DNA from: Lithodes maja
Lineage: Eukaryota; Arthropoda; Malacostraca; Decapoda; Lithodidae
Direction: 5' to 3'
Length of the DNA: 64,000 nt
Assembly (NCBI GenBank): GCA_037953745.1
Contig: JBAKBP010007686.1
Location: 33,468-97,467, forward strand
The notes beneath the pieces were generated by a model. The model ran no database searches and was not told the origin of the DNA. It saw nothing but the letters and a program-made list of their open reading frames with translations. Each line of letters begins with the position of its first letter. The first letter of the stretch is position 1. This document shows, piece after piece, positions 52,294-64,000 of the stretch. The translations under genes and the position numbers were made by a program.

Positions 52294-53640
52294 TTATGCC
52301 CTGGTTTTATTCAGGATTAACTATTGCGTAAGTGAGTTCTGCAAGACTGGGACGGCTCGTTTCACATACATACACACCAGGGATCAATAGAACACGATAA
52401 GTAGAATCACAGGATGATATTTGTAATACAGCTTTATTTATCAAACACACTCACGGTATAGAAAAAGAATCAATTCACTTTAGAGAACATGAGTAGGAGT
52501 AATAAGTTCAGTAGTAAGAGCTTGGTCTTTCAATTCTCCGAGCACAATCGTGGATCTGGATTAGAGTATGCACTGCCACTTCCGAATCTCGGGTATTATT
52601 CTTCCGATACGGACATGATAAGAAAGTCACTCGAAGGGGGGGGGGCGCTGATTCCTTTTACACATTATCTGATACAGTTCGTTGCTTTAGGCCTAGGGTT
52701 TTAGTTATCCGATTAAGTGGGGGCTAACGTTGAGTTTCGACTTTACACAATCTAGCAGAGTCAAGTAGGCAATTATTTACATATACTTTTAACTGTTAAT
52801 GCGCGGATGGGAATTCGTCACTGAGATTAAATCACGTTTTACGACCTATCCCTTAATTTGCGGGATCACAGAATATCTATACCACAACATCCAATTTAGG
52901 AATAGCTCGTGTTGCGGCTGCGGGTAAATACTGTCGCGGTAATTATCTCGTAATACACTTACTAGAACGAAATCTCTGGCAAAAACAGGGGACTCTAGGA
53001 TCAAACTCGAAACACTCTTCACGGTTAGCGAATAACTCAAGGGTAAACATAGGCAAACACAACGGGTTGGTAACACGGTATCTCTACACTGATGCTATAA
53101 TACGGAATCGTGCCCGGTCAGGTTATCTTCTTTCTCCTCTTGAATCTGGTGTCGTCGGGGGGCTTCTCGGCTGCTCCAGGGGGCCGTCCAGGGTGTCCAG
53201 TTGTGTGAAGAAGTTACAGATGGGTCGGTTGACCGGTGATGAAGTTGAGTTAAGGTTCTCTCCTATGGAACTTAAATAGTCTGCTTCCTGGCAGGGCCAG
53301 AGGAGCGTCTCATCGAACGAACGTAAGCAGTGTCTATGCACGGACTTTGCTTAACTGTCTCTGATCCATGACGAGAGGTTCAATCAACCCAAGAACACAG
53401 TAGATCTTTCTACCCTAGATCTCTGTGTATGTGTGGAGATATATATATTGTTCGTAGGTCTCTATGTTAACCGGCGGGTTGCCGCGATTAATACAGATCC
53501 AGGAAAATAATACATCAAGTCCTGGTGTTCAGCTTGCGGGGTGCCGGTCATCTGTCAGCAGGCGAGTAAAACAGTCTTCAAGCAGAGCGAGGTACCGCTC
53601 GGCAAAAAGCTCTCCTCCTCTCGGGGTTTATATATGGCAG
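52294..53640 (-). repeat. LTR-like block C
   Basis: Starts TGTTATGCCCTGGTTTTATT; the reverse complement of GCTTTATTTATC (52432) gives AATAAA, and GTTTATATATGG (53625) read in reverse gives a TATA-like CCATATATAAAC. This suggests an LTR of a minus-strand element, but no partner LTR is seen. Confidence 0.35.
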
Positions 53641-54469
53641 GGTGACTCGGTGTTGCCGGGGCCGGGGGCTGATGATTGTTGGTCATTGCTGGTGTGTTGG
53701 TTTCCGGGCAGGGCAATCTTGGCCTGCCAGGGGTAGCCCCACAGGGGGCTCACTTCAAGGGGGAGAGAAGAGGAGGTTGATGCATAACCTCCAGGGCTGG
53801 AGCTAACAGGCTCCTCAAGTTGGCAAGATGGTGGAGGAGTGGGGGATGCTGGAGGCGGGTGTTGCCGGGGCTGAGTGGCCCCTTCCATAGTCGGAGCCAG
53901 GGCGGCTGTGCAGGGACTGTGGAGTCAGCATCTGGCAATCTGGCCCTTCGTTCCCAATGCTCTGAATTAGATAACAGCGTTAGTTCACACACCGGCATAT
54001 AAGAATAAATAATCGCAGGCGTTACGGCAAGCGTGTTGTTGTTCAGGGAGATTGGGGCGGAGCACCTCGGCCAGAAGGGTCAGCTGGCTAATTGCCCGAC
54101 TTTTATAAGTAAGTTGCTTTTTAAGATAAGGAAGGAAAGGGGGGGGGGGGGGGGGAAAGGGTGAACAGTCCTCTCGTACCCATAGGCCTTTGTGAGGTTG
54201 AATAGCAAGTCCTGCCATACTCCATAGGTGCTGGCACGTGCATACAGGTGGTGGTTAACGCGGGTGCCCTCGTGGTCCCGTATGCCGGGGTCGAGGAGGG
54301 CGGCGCAGGTAGGAGTCCCTCCAGGATTGGACACAGCTCGATGGCCGAGTTAATTTTTTGTTGTCGGGCCCACCTGGGTTAGGTGGAAATGCCCACGTTA
54401 GACTACGTGTGGATAAGGGGAGAGGAATCCAGAAAGAGAGAGAAAAATACAAACAAATAGTTGATCAAT
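53641..54469. other. G-rich sequence of unknown nature
   Basis: Minus-strand frames are Pro/Ser-rich (HPPPASPTPPPSCQL) without domains. A G-homopolymer occurs at 54139-54155. Possibly the continuation of the LTR-like element. Confidence 0.3.
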
Positions 54470-55340
54470 AAGGTAGGGCATGCATAACCAGGTGGCAGTA
54501 TCGTTGTCATGATTATGGTGACAGATTGGTTCGGTTACGTACCTGAGGCAACCACGATGCAAGGCATTGGCTCTTCCGTTGTGTGGTTGGGTCATCATAT
54601 ATGCATGCACAGTTGGCACACCGCTTGGTTGCAAACGGAAAAAAAAAAAAAGGATAGGCCGTGTGAATTGTAGTCCGAGAAGGTAGCGTTTGACGAGGCG
54701 TGTAGAAGACGTGTGGAAGGAAGAACTAGAAAGGAAAAAAAACATGTTAGATTATGTAACACAAAAGTTATGGGAAGAATACTGCATGAGGTTTATGGTT
54801 CGTTCACTAGTCTAAAGTTAGGAGGTTAGTCAGCATGCGGGGTTAGCAGGTAATTAAGAGAACTTACACTAGGTAGTGGTATAAATCAACATAAGAACTG
54901 GCCTGGTTTATATACTGATATCCTCGCATCTCAGGCGGCAGTGCAATTATCATTATCATGGTGATGGGCGGTTTTGGTCACGTACCTGGGGCAAACACGC
55001 GGTGCGAGGCATTGGCGCTCCCGTGGCGTGGTCAGGTCGTTGTCTACTCATGCACGGCTGGCACTGCCTGGTTGCAACGGAAAAGGATAGGATCATGTGA
55101 ACTGTAGTCCTAGAAGTAAGTGTCTTGATGAGGCGTGTAGAAGGTGTGTGGAGGGAGGCTAGAAAAGAAAAGCAGGCTGGATTATGTAATGCAAGGGTTA
55201 GGGAAAAATAGATCGTGCGAGGTGACGGTTTCCTTATTATTCTACAGTTAGTAGGTCAGTCATCATGCGGGGTTAGTATGTTAATAAGTAACAAGTAAAA
55301 TGGTAATGATATAATCAATATCTAATTGGCACAGTTATAT
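54470..55340. repeat. Two diverged direct repeats of ~430 bp
   Basis: GAGGCATTGGC / CAAGGCATTGGC, GTTGCAA(A)CGGAAAA, GTGTGAATTGTAGTCC / ATGTGAACTGTAGTCC and GAGGCGTGTAGAAG recur in the same order in 54480-54850 and 54945-55290. Confidence 0.6.
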
Positions 55341-55681
55341 ATCTATACCCCCTCATAATATAGAGAGTTAAGAGGTGTCTTTCCGCTTACTTTTCCGGCA
55401 GGGGTTGTAATAGCTAAAGATAAACATATTCATTAATCATATATACCTGGTCTGCAGTCATGTTGTCTGTGGCGGCTGTAGTTGGATTTAGCTGTAGCTA
55501 AACGCACGTGAAATTAATACAACGTTAATTACAATAGTCACAGGGACATGCACACGACGCGGGCACTACAGCTTACGTCATCAAAAAGGTATGGGGTGTA
55601 CATCATCTAATACATACTTAGCTAGGCTTGAATAATGGCAGGGAGGAGAGAAATGTGGTTTGTATACTAGAAGACTGTGAG

Positions 55682-56008
55682 TTAAAACATGTGGAACATG
55701 TGGATTGGTGTGGAGGGGTGGTCCAGAAAGGTTGGGGGTTGTTGTCTATGGTCGGCCATTTTGGGGTGAGTTGTCCAGTGCTGGCTGCCGAGGCAGTAAG
55801 CTTCTAATCGGGCTGGGGGGGATGAGACGCGAAAGGGGGCGGGGTGGTTTGTTCCTCTCTCACCGACCGTGTTAGTGAGTGTCTGTCTGTCTGGCTGTTG
55901 CTTTGGTATGGTACACATACACATACTGACAATGCAGAGAGATACCAGGTGCCTTCCCTGTTTTTCTCTCTTGAGATGATCGTCTGTAGATTGATCAGAA
56001 TTAAACAT
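55682..56008 (-). pseudogene. Gag-like Pro-rich frame, copy 1
   Basis: 108 codons ending TTHPKMADHRQQPPTFLDHP. Similar to the frame at 58276-58794 (TTHPKMANSKPRPPTS). No zinc knuckle or enzyme motif; likely part of an LTR or other retroelement, not a host gene. Confidence 0.3.
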
Positions 56009-56155
56009 AGCATTTAGCAGGGGTACATCAAGATAATAATTAGTATTATATGGGGTGCATACTTATACCGTCGTAAGGTAGAGATAAGGGGTGTCTTCCC
56101 TCCTTGTCTTCTTCTTAGAGGGCTGTCATAGTTAAACATATATATATATCATTAA

Positions 56156-58098
56156 CCCGGCAGTGCGGGAAGACTCTTAAGAGTTTCCCCGGGCGACTGC
56201 GGGCAGACTCTTAAGATCCTGGGCATAAAAAAATCCATTTAAAACACCCCAAAAAAACTTGAACTTTTTTTTTTTTTTTTTTGCCCCTGGGCCATGCCAA
56301 ATATCACTCCTCCACATCTCCTCCTTCCCCACCTCCCTCCCCTCCTTCATTTATCACCTATTTTCCCTGTTATTCCCTGATTCTGTGGTCTATTTTCGTG
56401 CTAACATTAATGAGTTGCAAGCAGGGCATTGTCATCACTGTTATCAAGCGAGTGCAAGAGAGAGAGAGAGAGTATTGATCGACAGTCTCTCTCCAGACGT
56501 GGGGAAAAGTGGAGGGGAGGGAGGTTGCCTCAGCCATAAATTATGTAATTCCCGGCCTGTATCGCCGATTTTGACCATCCAAACGCTGTTTCCACTTGTT
56601 TTATTGCTGTAACAGGTTAATACTATTGACTACAGGCTATTGACTTTAGTTCTGCTTTTGATTTAGTCAACCATAAAGCACTTCTGTTTAAGTTACAGCT
56701 CATTGGTATTGGTGGCAATTTTTTAAGGATCTTTGAAGATTTTTTGACGAAAAGATCTCAGTCTGTGGTCATTGATGGGTGTCATTCCCCTTCTGTTACT
56801 GTTGTTTCTGGTGTTCCACAAGGCAGTGTCCTTGGGCCTTTGCTTTTTATTATTTTTACTGCTGACCTGTGTTCCGAGCTTGAAAATAAACTAATCTCCT
56901 ATGCTTATGATACAACTTTATATGCGTCAATTGCATCACCAATAGATCGACACGTAATTGCTACTGCTCTGAATAAGGATTTAGCCAAAATTACATCATG
57001 GTGTGAACTTTGGGGCATGAAACTTAATGCTAGTAAAACACACTCCATTATCATATGCAGATCTCGTACCTTGGATCCTCCCCATCCTTATCTACAAGTT
57101 TCTGGCGAGCAAATTGAGAATGTGGATACTCTGCGTTTGTTAGGAGTTACTCTTGATCCCAAACTTACTTTTGAAAAGCATATTCGTTCTTTCTCCTCTT
57201 CCATTTCCCAAAAAAATTGGTCTGCTTCGCAAGGTTTATAAAACATTTGCTTGTGATGCCACAGTTATCAAGTCTTTTTATGCTTTTATTTTGCCACATT
57301 TCGAGTACTGCTCACCTGTCTGGTTGTCAGCAGCTGACTGCCATCTCAAGTTGCTTGACAGGTCGTTAAATTCCATCAGTTTTATTCTACCTCATTTGTC
57401 TCTTGATCTGTGTCATCGACGTAAAGTTGGTGCCCTTAGTCTTTTATTTAAAGTTTTTAACAACCCTCAGCATCCCTTACATGGGGTTCTGCCTGGGACC
57501 TATGTCCGGGCTCGTGCAACTAGATTCACAAGCAATCTTAATGATCTTGCCATGAGCCGTGTTAATTGTTCTACTACACAGTTTTCACGGTGTTTTGTGC
57601 CGGCCATGGTTGACTTGTGGAATAAGTTGCCAAATGAGCTAGTCAATTCAGCTAATATCTCCATTTTTAAGTCTAGAGTTAATGCTTTTTTGCAGCATTA
57701 ATTCTAATTTTTAAACTTATTTTATTCTATTTTATTCTATTATATTTATGCTTGATATCCTCCACTGCATAATATGTTATCTGTGTTTAATATGTGTATA
57801 TGTACAGTACAGTATACAGTATATGTTTTTATTTTTTCCTAAGTTGCCGTAGTCTCTCTCCAGTGCCTCCGGGTGTTTTGTGTGGATTGATCTTGATGGT
57901 GTTTCTGCACCCTGGTTGGAGACTTCGGCATCTCATATTATAATAATAATAATAATAATAATACTTTTATAATCAACGTAAAATATGGATAAGTATTAAT
58001 GCTATTTATGGTAAAATAACGATGTTAGTGATGGGAACAGCTCAAATACGTGCGCACAGGCGTCTGTTGTCTCATACCCCCCATGCGCACGTCTTAGG
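56156..58098 (+). mobile_element. T1 TTAA element split by a LINE
   Basis: TTAA at 56152-56155 and 58099-58102. Left part 56156-56624 and right part 57964-58098 together equal one T1 copy; the LINE sits inside GTTAATAC|CTTTATAATC. Confidence 0.8.
56625..57963 (+). mobile_element. LINE with (TAA)n tail, 5'-truncated
   Basis: Starts inside RT motif A (AIDFSSAFDLVNH), then GVPQGSVLGPLLF; motif C reads YAYD (56900-56911) instead of YADD. A frameshift near 57210 separates the C-terminal part (FILPHFEYCSPVW, then ...NAFLQH and stop at 57701). The 3' UTR ends in AATAAT repeats (57937-57963), as in I/CR1-type elements, not poly(A). TAATACT occurs on both sides as a possible target duplication. Confidence 0.82.
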
Positions 58099-58189
58099 TT
58101 AATACAATAATACATGGTTTGCAGTTATGGCCGTCTGCAGGTTGATCAGAATTAAACATATATAAATCAGCAGAGGTACTTCAAGAATG

Positions 58190-58831
58190 TCAGGGGTTAA
58201 GGAAATGTGGTTTGTATACTAGAAGGCTGGAAGTTAGATGACGTGTACCTGTTGAGTGTTGTGGAGGGGTTGGGTCTAGAAGGGTTGAGGACACACAGTC
58301 CTCCGGGAGGTTGGAGGTCGTGGCTTGGAGTTGGCCATTTTGGGGTGGGTTGTCCCGGTGGTTAATTTGGGGTGAAAACCTCTTGGCCCGGCATAGTAAC
58401 TTGGGTTCATGTTGGGTCGGGTTGGTGCGGGGCCGCGCGCTCTCTCGCCATCCTGGGTGAATGTTTGTGTGTCTGTCTTGGTGGTTTGGTGGTCGGCCAT
58501 TTTGGGGCGCATTGTCCGGGCTAGTTGCTGGGGTAGTGACTGCCGGGTTTTGCAGGTGGCGACCTTGGTTTGGGGATGATCCTGACGGGGAGGAGCTTTT
58601 CGTTTCTGTCCCGTCTTGGTTGGGTGCTGGTGTGTCTCCTCTGGTCTGTTGTTGGTGTCTTGGTTGTATGTTGTTTCTCGAGGGGGCCTGTCTTTCTCGT
58701 CCTCCTTGTATTTCAATTCTCTTAGGCAAAAACGGTTTATATACAGTATATATATATATATATATATATATACAGTATATATGCTCAGGCCCAATCCCTA
58801 CTTTTCCTATTTTTCTCCTTTTTTTTTCCAT
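58190..58831 (-). pseudogene. Gag-like Pro-rich frame, copy 2
   Basis: Two overlapping minus frames stay open for about 200 codons. The frame with RPKMADHQTTKTDTQ and THPKMANSKPRPPTS matches copy 1. GGCCATTTTGGGG-type DNA occurs twice within it, so it is internally repetitive. Its 5' end runs into a TA repeat (58746-58790). Confidence 0.35.
58746..58790. repeat. (TA)n microsatellite
   Basis: TA tract with two CAGTATA interruptions. Confidence 0.85.
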
Positions 58832-59003
58832 TTTATTCTATTTTATTATTTGTTTGTTTTAATTTTCTTGAGGGTGGCCGACTCAAGACAGAGCAAGAAC
58901 AGGGAAAACACAAAACAACGACAAAAACACAGATAAAACACAAAATTCACACACATCTAGGTCACCCAGGAGAATACCCAGAGACCAGGGAATATATATA
59001 TAT

Positions 59004-61275
59004 TGTTACGAATTCTCTTCAGAACTCATACAAAGTCTAAATAGGCCTCGTACACAACAACGCGAATCTGACTACTTCAGAAGACAGGTAGGGTTAATAT
59101 CCCAATTCAGGTAAATCTACACTGCTATCACATGGAAGGAAATCATATTGATACACTGTCAATGGATTCATATCATATTATAATTCACTTCTGTCACTGT
59201 ACAATAGCCTACTGTGAAGTAAATTATATAGGCACTCCTCAAGACGAAATGAGTTAGGCTAAGCAGACTTCTCAAAAATATCAGAAATTAACTTGATTAA
59301 CTATCAAAGAAACACATTGATAAATTACTCCTATAAAGTATCAAGACTCCTCACTTAACCCGGGAGCTGCGGGAAGACTCTTAAGAGTTCCCCCGGCGGA
59401 CTGCGGGAAGACTCTCCTGAGTAAGTAAAACTAAAAATCAACTTTTTACATCGAAAAAAAAATATTTTTTTTATTTTTTTTTTTTTATTTTTTTATTTTT
59501 TTTTGGCCCCTGGGCCATGCAAAATCTCAGTCCTCTACCTCCCCTCCTTCCCCACTTTCCTCCTATTCCTCAGTTATCACCTATTTTCCCTATTATTCCC
59601 TTATTCTGAGGTATATTTTCGTGCTAACATTAGCGAGTTGCAAGCAGGGTGTTGTCATCACTGATAGCAATCGAGTGCAAGAGAGAGAGAGAGAGTATCG
59701 ATCGACTGTGTCGCAGTGGCCTTGGGGAAAATGGGCGGGAAGGTAGCTTGCCTCACCCATACATTATACAACTCGCGGGCTATATCTCCGATTTTGACCA
59801 TCCAAACGCTGTTTTCACTCGTTTTATTGTTGTTTCAGGTTAATACCTTTATAATCAACCCATAATAGGCGCATATGGATAATTATTAATGCTATTAATG
59901 GTACAATGAATATTTTAGTGACGAAAAATCTCAAATACGTCAGCACAGGGGGAGGTTTTCATTTACCCCCGTGTGCACTTCAGAGGTTAAGCAGGCAATA
60001 ATAAATACAGTGAATTTGATTGAGCATTAAAGGAACATTTGACTCAAATGACTCATCAAATATCGGGTGCCTAATTAAACCAATAAAATATAAATGTCCC
60101 ACTGGGATGTAGTCAAAAACAATATGGGAAATATAAATGTCCCACTGCGATATAGTCAAAAACAATATGGGATATCTGTATGACAATGTCAGGTGGTTCT
60201 TAATGTGCAAATAATAGGCTACCGAAAATCATTAATAATGCATTCTTTAAGTAAGCTATTTCACTGGAATGTTAACTCTGTAGGGATGGCATTTATCACA
60301 CAAATACCCCGTATGAACATCCTAACTAATGCGCACATATAAAATATATAACCCAGTTCATCAGAGATACAATATATAATTATATCTTTGATCAAAAGGT
60401 CAATCAACACACATAAATATAAATCAATACAAGAGATCACTGCAAAAATGTATATATTGAGAATAGCAAGGCTCCGTATCAACACACAAATACTCACACA
60501 CACAATCGTATCTGTAGTTCAAGGTGCCAGGAGCAGCCCTCCTCTGCCGTCAGCTGTCACCACTCGTCTCTGTCTGAGGGACCGCGTACTCACGAACACA
60601 CACACGCCCGCAACACCAGCCGTCTTCCTCAACCTGCCACACCTAGCCCTCGTCTTCCCCTGTGTGGGTGCCGGCGAGGCAGTATATATACGGGCGGGGC
60701 CTTATGCTCACTGAGAGGCACTCCTCACATTCAAAATGTCCAAGATGACAAAACACAGTTATTGGTCCCATATATACATTAGAGGGTGAATATCCCAATC
60801 ACAAGACCCTCATTCGATAGATAGACACCGCCCACACAATCTATTTCACAAAGCATCCTCGGACAATGCGAGGTATTCATATAAGCACAGATAATATCAC
60901 TTATCAAGTCTTGCAAACCCTCGACTTGATTATAAAGTTCTAACATCATATGATCTCATTTGCCCATCATAAAGTTTCTTAAATACATCATGCCACTTGT
61001 AAAATTACACTGATTGTAATCCTGGACACATTAATAGTCTATGGGCTGATATAAATAAGATGATGCAATATCAGGCAAGAACCTGATAGAACCGTTAGTT
61101 GGGTCCTCTATAGGGAGACATTACACACTCCTTGTCTTTTACAGTAGTAGTGTCCCTATAATTATAAATTTAACTGTTTTTCAACATTTAAAAGCACATA
61201 CAGTAGATGATATACTGCTCACACAAGTGATGTCCTGACGTCCTGGCGCTGGCCAAGGGGCCGGTATACCTTACA
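59004..61275 (-). repeat. G2 Gypsy 3' LTR with T1 insertion
   Basis: Ends TGTTACGAATTC and GTATACCTTACA. On the minus strand it follows a purine tract CCAGGAGGAGGG (61276-61287), the expected polypurine tract. About 1.64 kb without the T1. A TATATATACTGCC box on the minus strand near 60695 may be its promoter. The partner LTR lies outside the window. Confidence 0.7.
59359..59986 (+). mobile_element. T1 TTAA element inside the G2 LTR
   Basis: TTAA at 59355-59358 and 59987-59990. Ends CCCGGGAGCTGCGGGAAGAC and GTGCACTTCAGAGG; 628 bp, very similar to the copies at 26847 and 49065. Confidence 0.85.
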
Positions 61276-61320
61276 CCCTCCTCCTGGAAACAAAAATTTT
61301 CTTGGAGCATACAAAAAAAA

Positions 61321-64000
61321 TTATGTCAGTCCACACACCTAGATAGCAGGTCAGGCATGATATTATCCTTACCTCAAATGTGAACTACTTCTAAATCATA
61401 TTCTTGCAAAAGAAGGCTCCATCTAGTCAATCTTTGGTTCTTATTATGGAATTTATTAAGGTACTTTAAAGGATGATGGTTGGTGTAAACGACCAATTTA
61501 TTGTCTGAGGGACTCGCATAAGCATTATAAAATTGCAAGGCTAGTATCAGTGCAAGGAGTTCCTTCTCAATTACTGAATAATTACGCTGGGCCGAGTTGA
61601 ACTTCTTACTGTAATAACTGACAGGTCTCTCTATTCCTTGACTGTTATTCTGCAAAAGTACGGCCCCAGCACCTATGGTACTCGCATGAATAGCTAGCTT
61701 AAAAGGTTTTTCAAAGTCAGGGGCAAGCAAAAGAGGTGAGGAAGACAGAGTGAGTTTAAGAAGCTTAAATGCTGCATCACACTCAGGATTCCAGGTGAAC
61801 TTCTTTTCCTTCCTCAACAGGTCAGTCAAGGGTGCAACCACATCTGCAAAGTTCATTATAAACATGCGGTAGTAACCCGCCATACCTAGAATTCTCCTCA
61901 CGTCCTTCCTATTCTTAGGAGGTTGCAGGTCACAGATGGCCCTTACCTTAGCCTCAAGAGGGGCCACAGTCCCTCGACCTACTACATAGCCTAAGTATTC
62001 TACTTGTGCATGCACAAAGTTGCACTTGCTCAGTTTGACTACTAAGTTAGCACGGCTTAAGGCCTTTAACAAACTCTCAAGTCTAGTCAGGTGATCTTCC
62101 CAGGTATCACTGTAAACAATTAAGTCATCTATATATGCCACACAACCTTCGAGACCCTTGGTTATCTCGTTCATTAGTCTTTGAAAAGTGGCGCTGGCAT
62201 TCTTCATACCGAAAGGCATGACTCTACATTTATAAGTGTTCCCGAGAGTCACAAAGCAAGAAGCCTCTTGTGCCCTCTCTGCCAGTGGTACTTGCCAAAA
62301 ACCCTTTAAGAGATCAAACTTAGTTATGAATTTGGCTTTACCTACTGTATCAACACATTCTTCCACCCGAGGTAATGGATAAGTATCAGTTTTAGAGTTT
62401 TTGTTTAGAACCCTGTAGTCTATACAAAATCTCACTGACCCACCTGGTTTGTCTACTAGGGTGACTGGTGAGGACCACTCGCTGGTGCAGGACTCAATCA
62501 TCTCATGGCGCAGCATGTAGTCCAGCTCCTCCTTGATCAGCTCCACCTTCTTGGGGTTTACACGGTAGGCCCTCTGCTTCACTGGTCGAGCTCCCTGCAC
62601 ATCCACATCATGTTGTATTAGAGTAGTCCTTCCTGGGGAGCCTCTGAACACCTCTCTGTGTCTCAGGAGCAACTCTCTGAGCTCATCACTTTCCTGTCTC
62701 GCTAGGTGCTTCAACTTCTCTGAGAGCTCCTCCTCAAAACAGGTCTCGTTGCTCCACACAGTATCCAGGTGGTCAAGTTTTACATCATCATGTGGCTCCA
62801 TTACTGCTGCTATTGGGGACTGGTTGTTGCACTTTTCTGTGGCCTCTTCACCCTTTCGATGGTATTTCTTTATTAGGTTCACATGGCAGACCCTCTCCTT
62901 CCTCCTTCTATTTGGTGTAGAGATTACATAATTCACTTCTGATAGCTTCTTAATTATTTTGTATGGTCCCTGGAACTTGCACATGAGCGGTTGTCCTGGT
63001 GTAGGCGAAAATAGGAGGATTTCTTCGCCAAGATGGAACGTGCGAATTCTTGCGTCCTTGTCGTACCATCTCTTCATCTTCTCCTGGGTGCGTCCAAGAT
63101 TCTCTCCGGCCAACTCCCATGCTCTTCGTAGTCGCTCTCTCAACTCTATTATGGACTTCAGAAGGCTGGTGTCCTCTCGTTTTTCTACCCACGCATCCCT
63201 CACTAGTTGTAATGGTCCTTTCACTTCGTGGGTAAACAAGAGCTCGAAAGGACTGAAACCTAGGCTCTCATTAGGCACCTCCCGAATGGCAAACATCACC
63301 ACAGGTAAACCCAAGTCCCAATCCTTGGGGTTCTCCTCACAGTGCTTTCTCAGCATGCTTTTCAATGTTTGGTGGAATCTCTCATGGGCACCTTGTGACT
63401 GTGGGTGATATGCGGACGAATGAATAAGGCTCCTCACACAGTTGTTTCATCATGCGGGACGTGAAGTTGGTGCCCTGGTCCGTCTGCACCTCCTTGGGTA
63501 GCCCAAATTTGAAGAAAAACTTCACCAGCTCCTTAGCAATAACGTCAGTCTTTATCTTCCTCAGGGGTATCGCCTCGGGAAACCTCGTCACCATGTCCAT
63601 GATGCTTAAAATGTACTCGTAACCACTGGCAGTCTTCGGTAGGGGTCCCACTATGTCGATTAATACTCTCTTGAAGGGCTCATCAAATCTCTGCATGGGA
63701 ATTCGAGGTGCGTCCTTGATAGCTTGATTTGGCTTTCCCACTCGTTGACAGATGTCGCAAGACCGACACCACTGAGCCACGTCCTTTCTAATGCCGGGCC
63801 ACCAGAAGCATTTCAGTAGTCTGTCAAAAGTCTTGCGTACTCCCAGGTGTGCAGCTAGTTTTCCGTCGTGGGCCATCCTTAGTAGCTCCTCTCGGTATGG
63901 TGAAGGAACCACCACCTGCACAACGGAGCGCCATGTCTCATCCTCCTTGTCACAGTTGCGGGGCGTGAAGTGATGCAGTAGCAGGCCATCACTAACATAG
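61321..64000 (-). pseudogene. G2 Gypsy pol with integrase before RT (Gmr1-like)
   Basis: Coding order on the minus strand from the right edge: integrase zinc finger (HLGVRKTF..CFWWPGIRKD..CRSCDICQ), core (VLIDIVGP, VQTDQGTNF), a frameshift near 63420, HPQSQGAHERFHQTLKS with the catalytic Glu, an integrase C-terminus (FQGPYKIIKKL..CHVNLIKKY), a spacer, then RT (SSPVTLVDKPGGSVRFCIDY, FITKFDLLKGFWQVPL, AYIDDLIVYS) and RNase H. In ordinary Gypsy elements RT and RNase H precede integrase; integrase first is the order of Gmr1-like elements. RNase H reads LAIHAS where LAVDAS is usual and YTNHHPL for YTDHxPL, so two catalytic Asp are lost; a TGA at 61374 interrupts the end (GKDNIMPDLLSR follows). Gag and protease should lie beyond 64000. 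Confidence 0.88.

Noticed and set aside
58461..58936. Plus-strand frames of 106-133 codons
   Set aside because: Antisense to the gag-like frames and running into a TA repeat.
1..64000. Transposase for the TTAA elements
   Set aside because: I looked for a piggyBac-like DDD transposase frame on both strands and saw none; the elements here are non-autonomous.

Overview
This window is eukaryotic and looks like animal nuclear DNA, most likely from an arthropod, with a decapod crustacean as my best guess. The evidence is a spliced gene with GT/AG introns of about 1.6-10 kb, several clades of metazoan retrotransposon, abundant microsatellites, and a short interstitial run of the arthropod telomere unit TTAGG near 10,340. 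I see no bacterial operons, CRISPR array or phage. The species cannot be fixed from the sequence alone.

The only host gene I can support lies on the + strand from 3,341 to 47,585. It is the 3' part of a neurotrypsin/Tequila-like secreted serine protease. Nine exons keep one reading frame across every junction and encode about 506 residues: two group A SRCR domains (each split over two exons after the DDAK/DLDAK motif), a linker with the light-chain cysteine, and a chymotrypsin-fold domain with His, Asp and Ser present and all nine expected cysteines. The upstream exons are outside the window. The S1 pocket is unusual: position 189 is Asn, 190 is Ile and 226 is Asp. Relics of duplicated exons sit beside the SRCR exon at 15.3 kb and the catalytic-His exon at 20.8 kb.

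Almost everything else is transposon. The dominant signal is a swarm of short elements flanked by TTAA (labels are mine): T1 (~628 bp, CCCGGGA ends), T2 (~600 bp, related to T1), T3 (~365 bp near-palindrome, GGGGGGTGACC ends), T4 (~360 bp, carrying GCGAGCGATAGCGAGCC), T5 (~206 bp palindrome), T6 (~310 bp), T7 (GCC..TCACAC ends) and T8 (393 bp). They resemble non-autonomous piggyBac-type elements, and they often sit end to end sharing one TTAA. A Gypsy LTR pair provides an empty site and a filled site for one T1 insertion.

Other elements: four copies of a young Jockey-like LINE (J1; 3.6, 12.6, 16.6 and 34.3 kb, the last with a 5' inversion); an RTE-like LINE (39.3-43.9 kb) broken by a second Jockey-like LINE (40.3-43.2 kb), both inside a T2 element; a LINE with a (TAA)n tail (56.6-58.0 kb); a deleted Gypsy element G1 (21.28-27.59 kb); and, at the right edge, a Gypsy element G2 (59.0 kb to the window end) whose integrase precedes its reverse transcriptase, the Gmr1-like order. 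Minisatellites (29-bp and 30-bp units), TIR elements, tRNA-like SINE pieces, LTR-like blocks and an unidentified coding relic (28.2-29.1 kb) fill most of the rest. The left 1.5 kb is a decayed retroelement RT on the minus strand.

Taken together this is one protease gene whose introns have been enlarged by nested and repeated insertion. The element reading frames described here are mostly broken, so few if any act autonomously.
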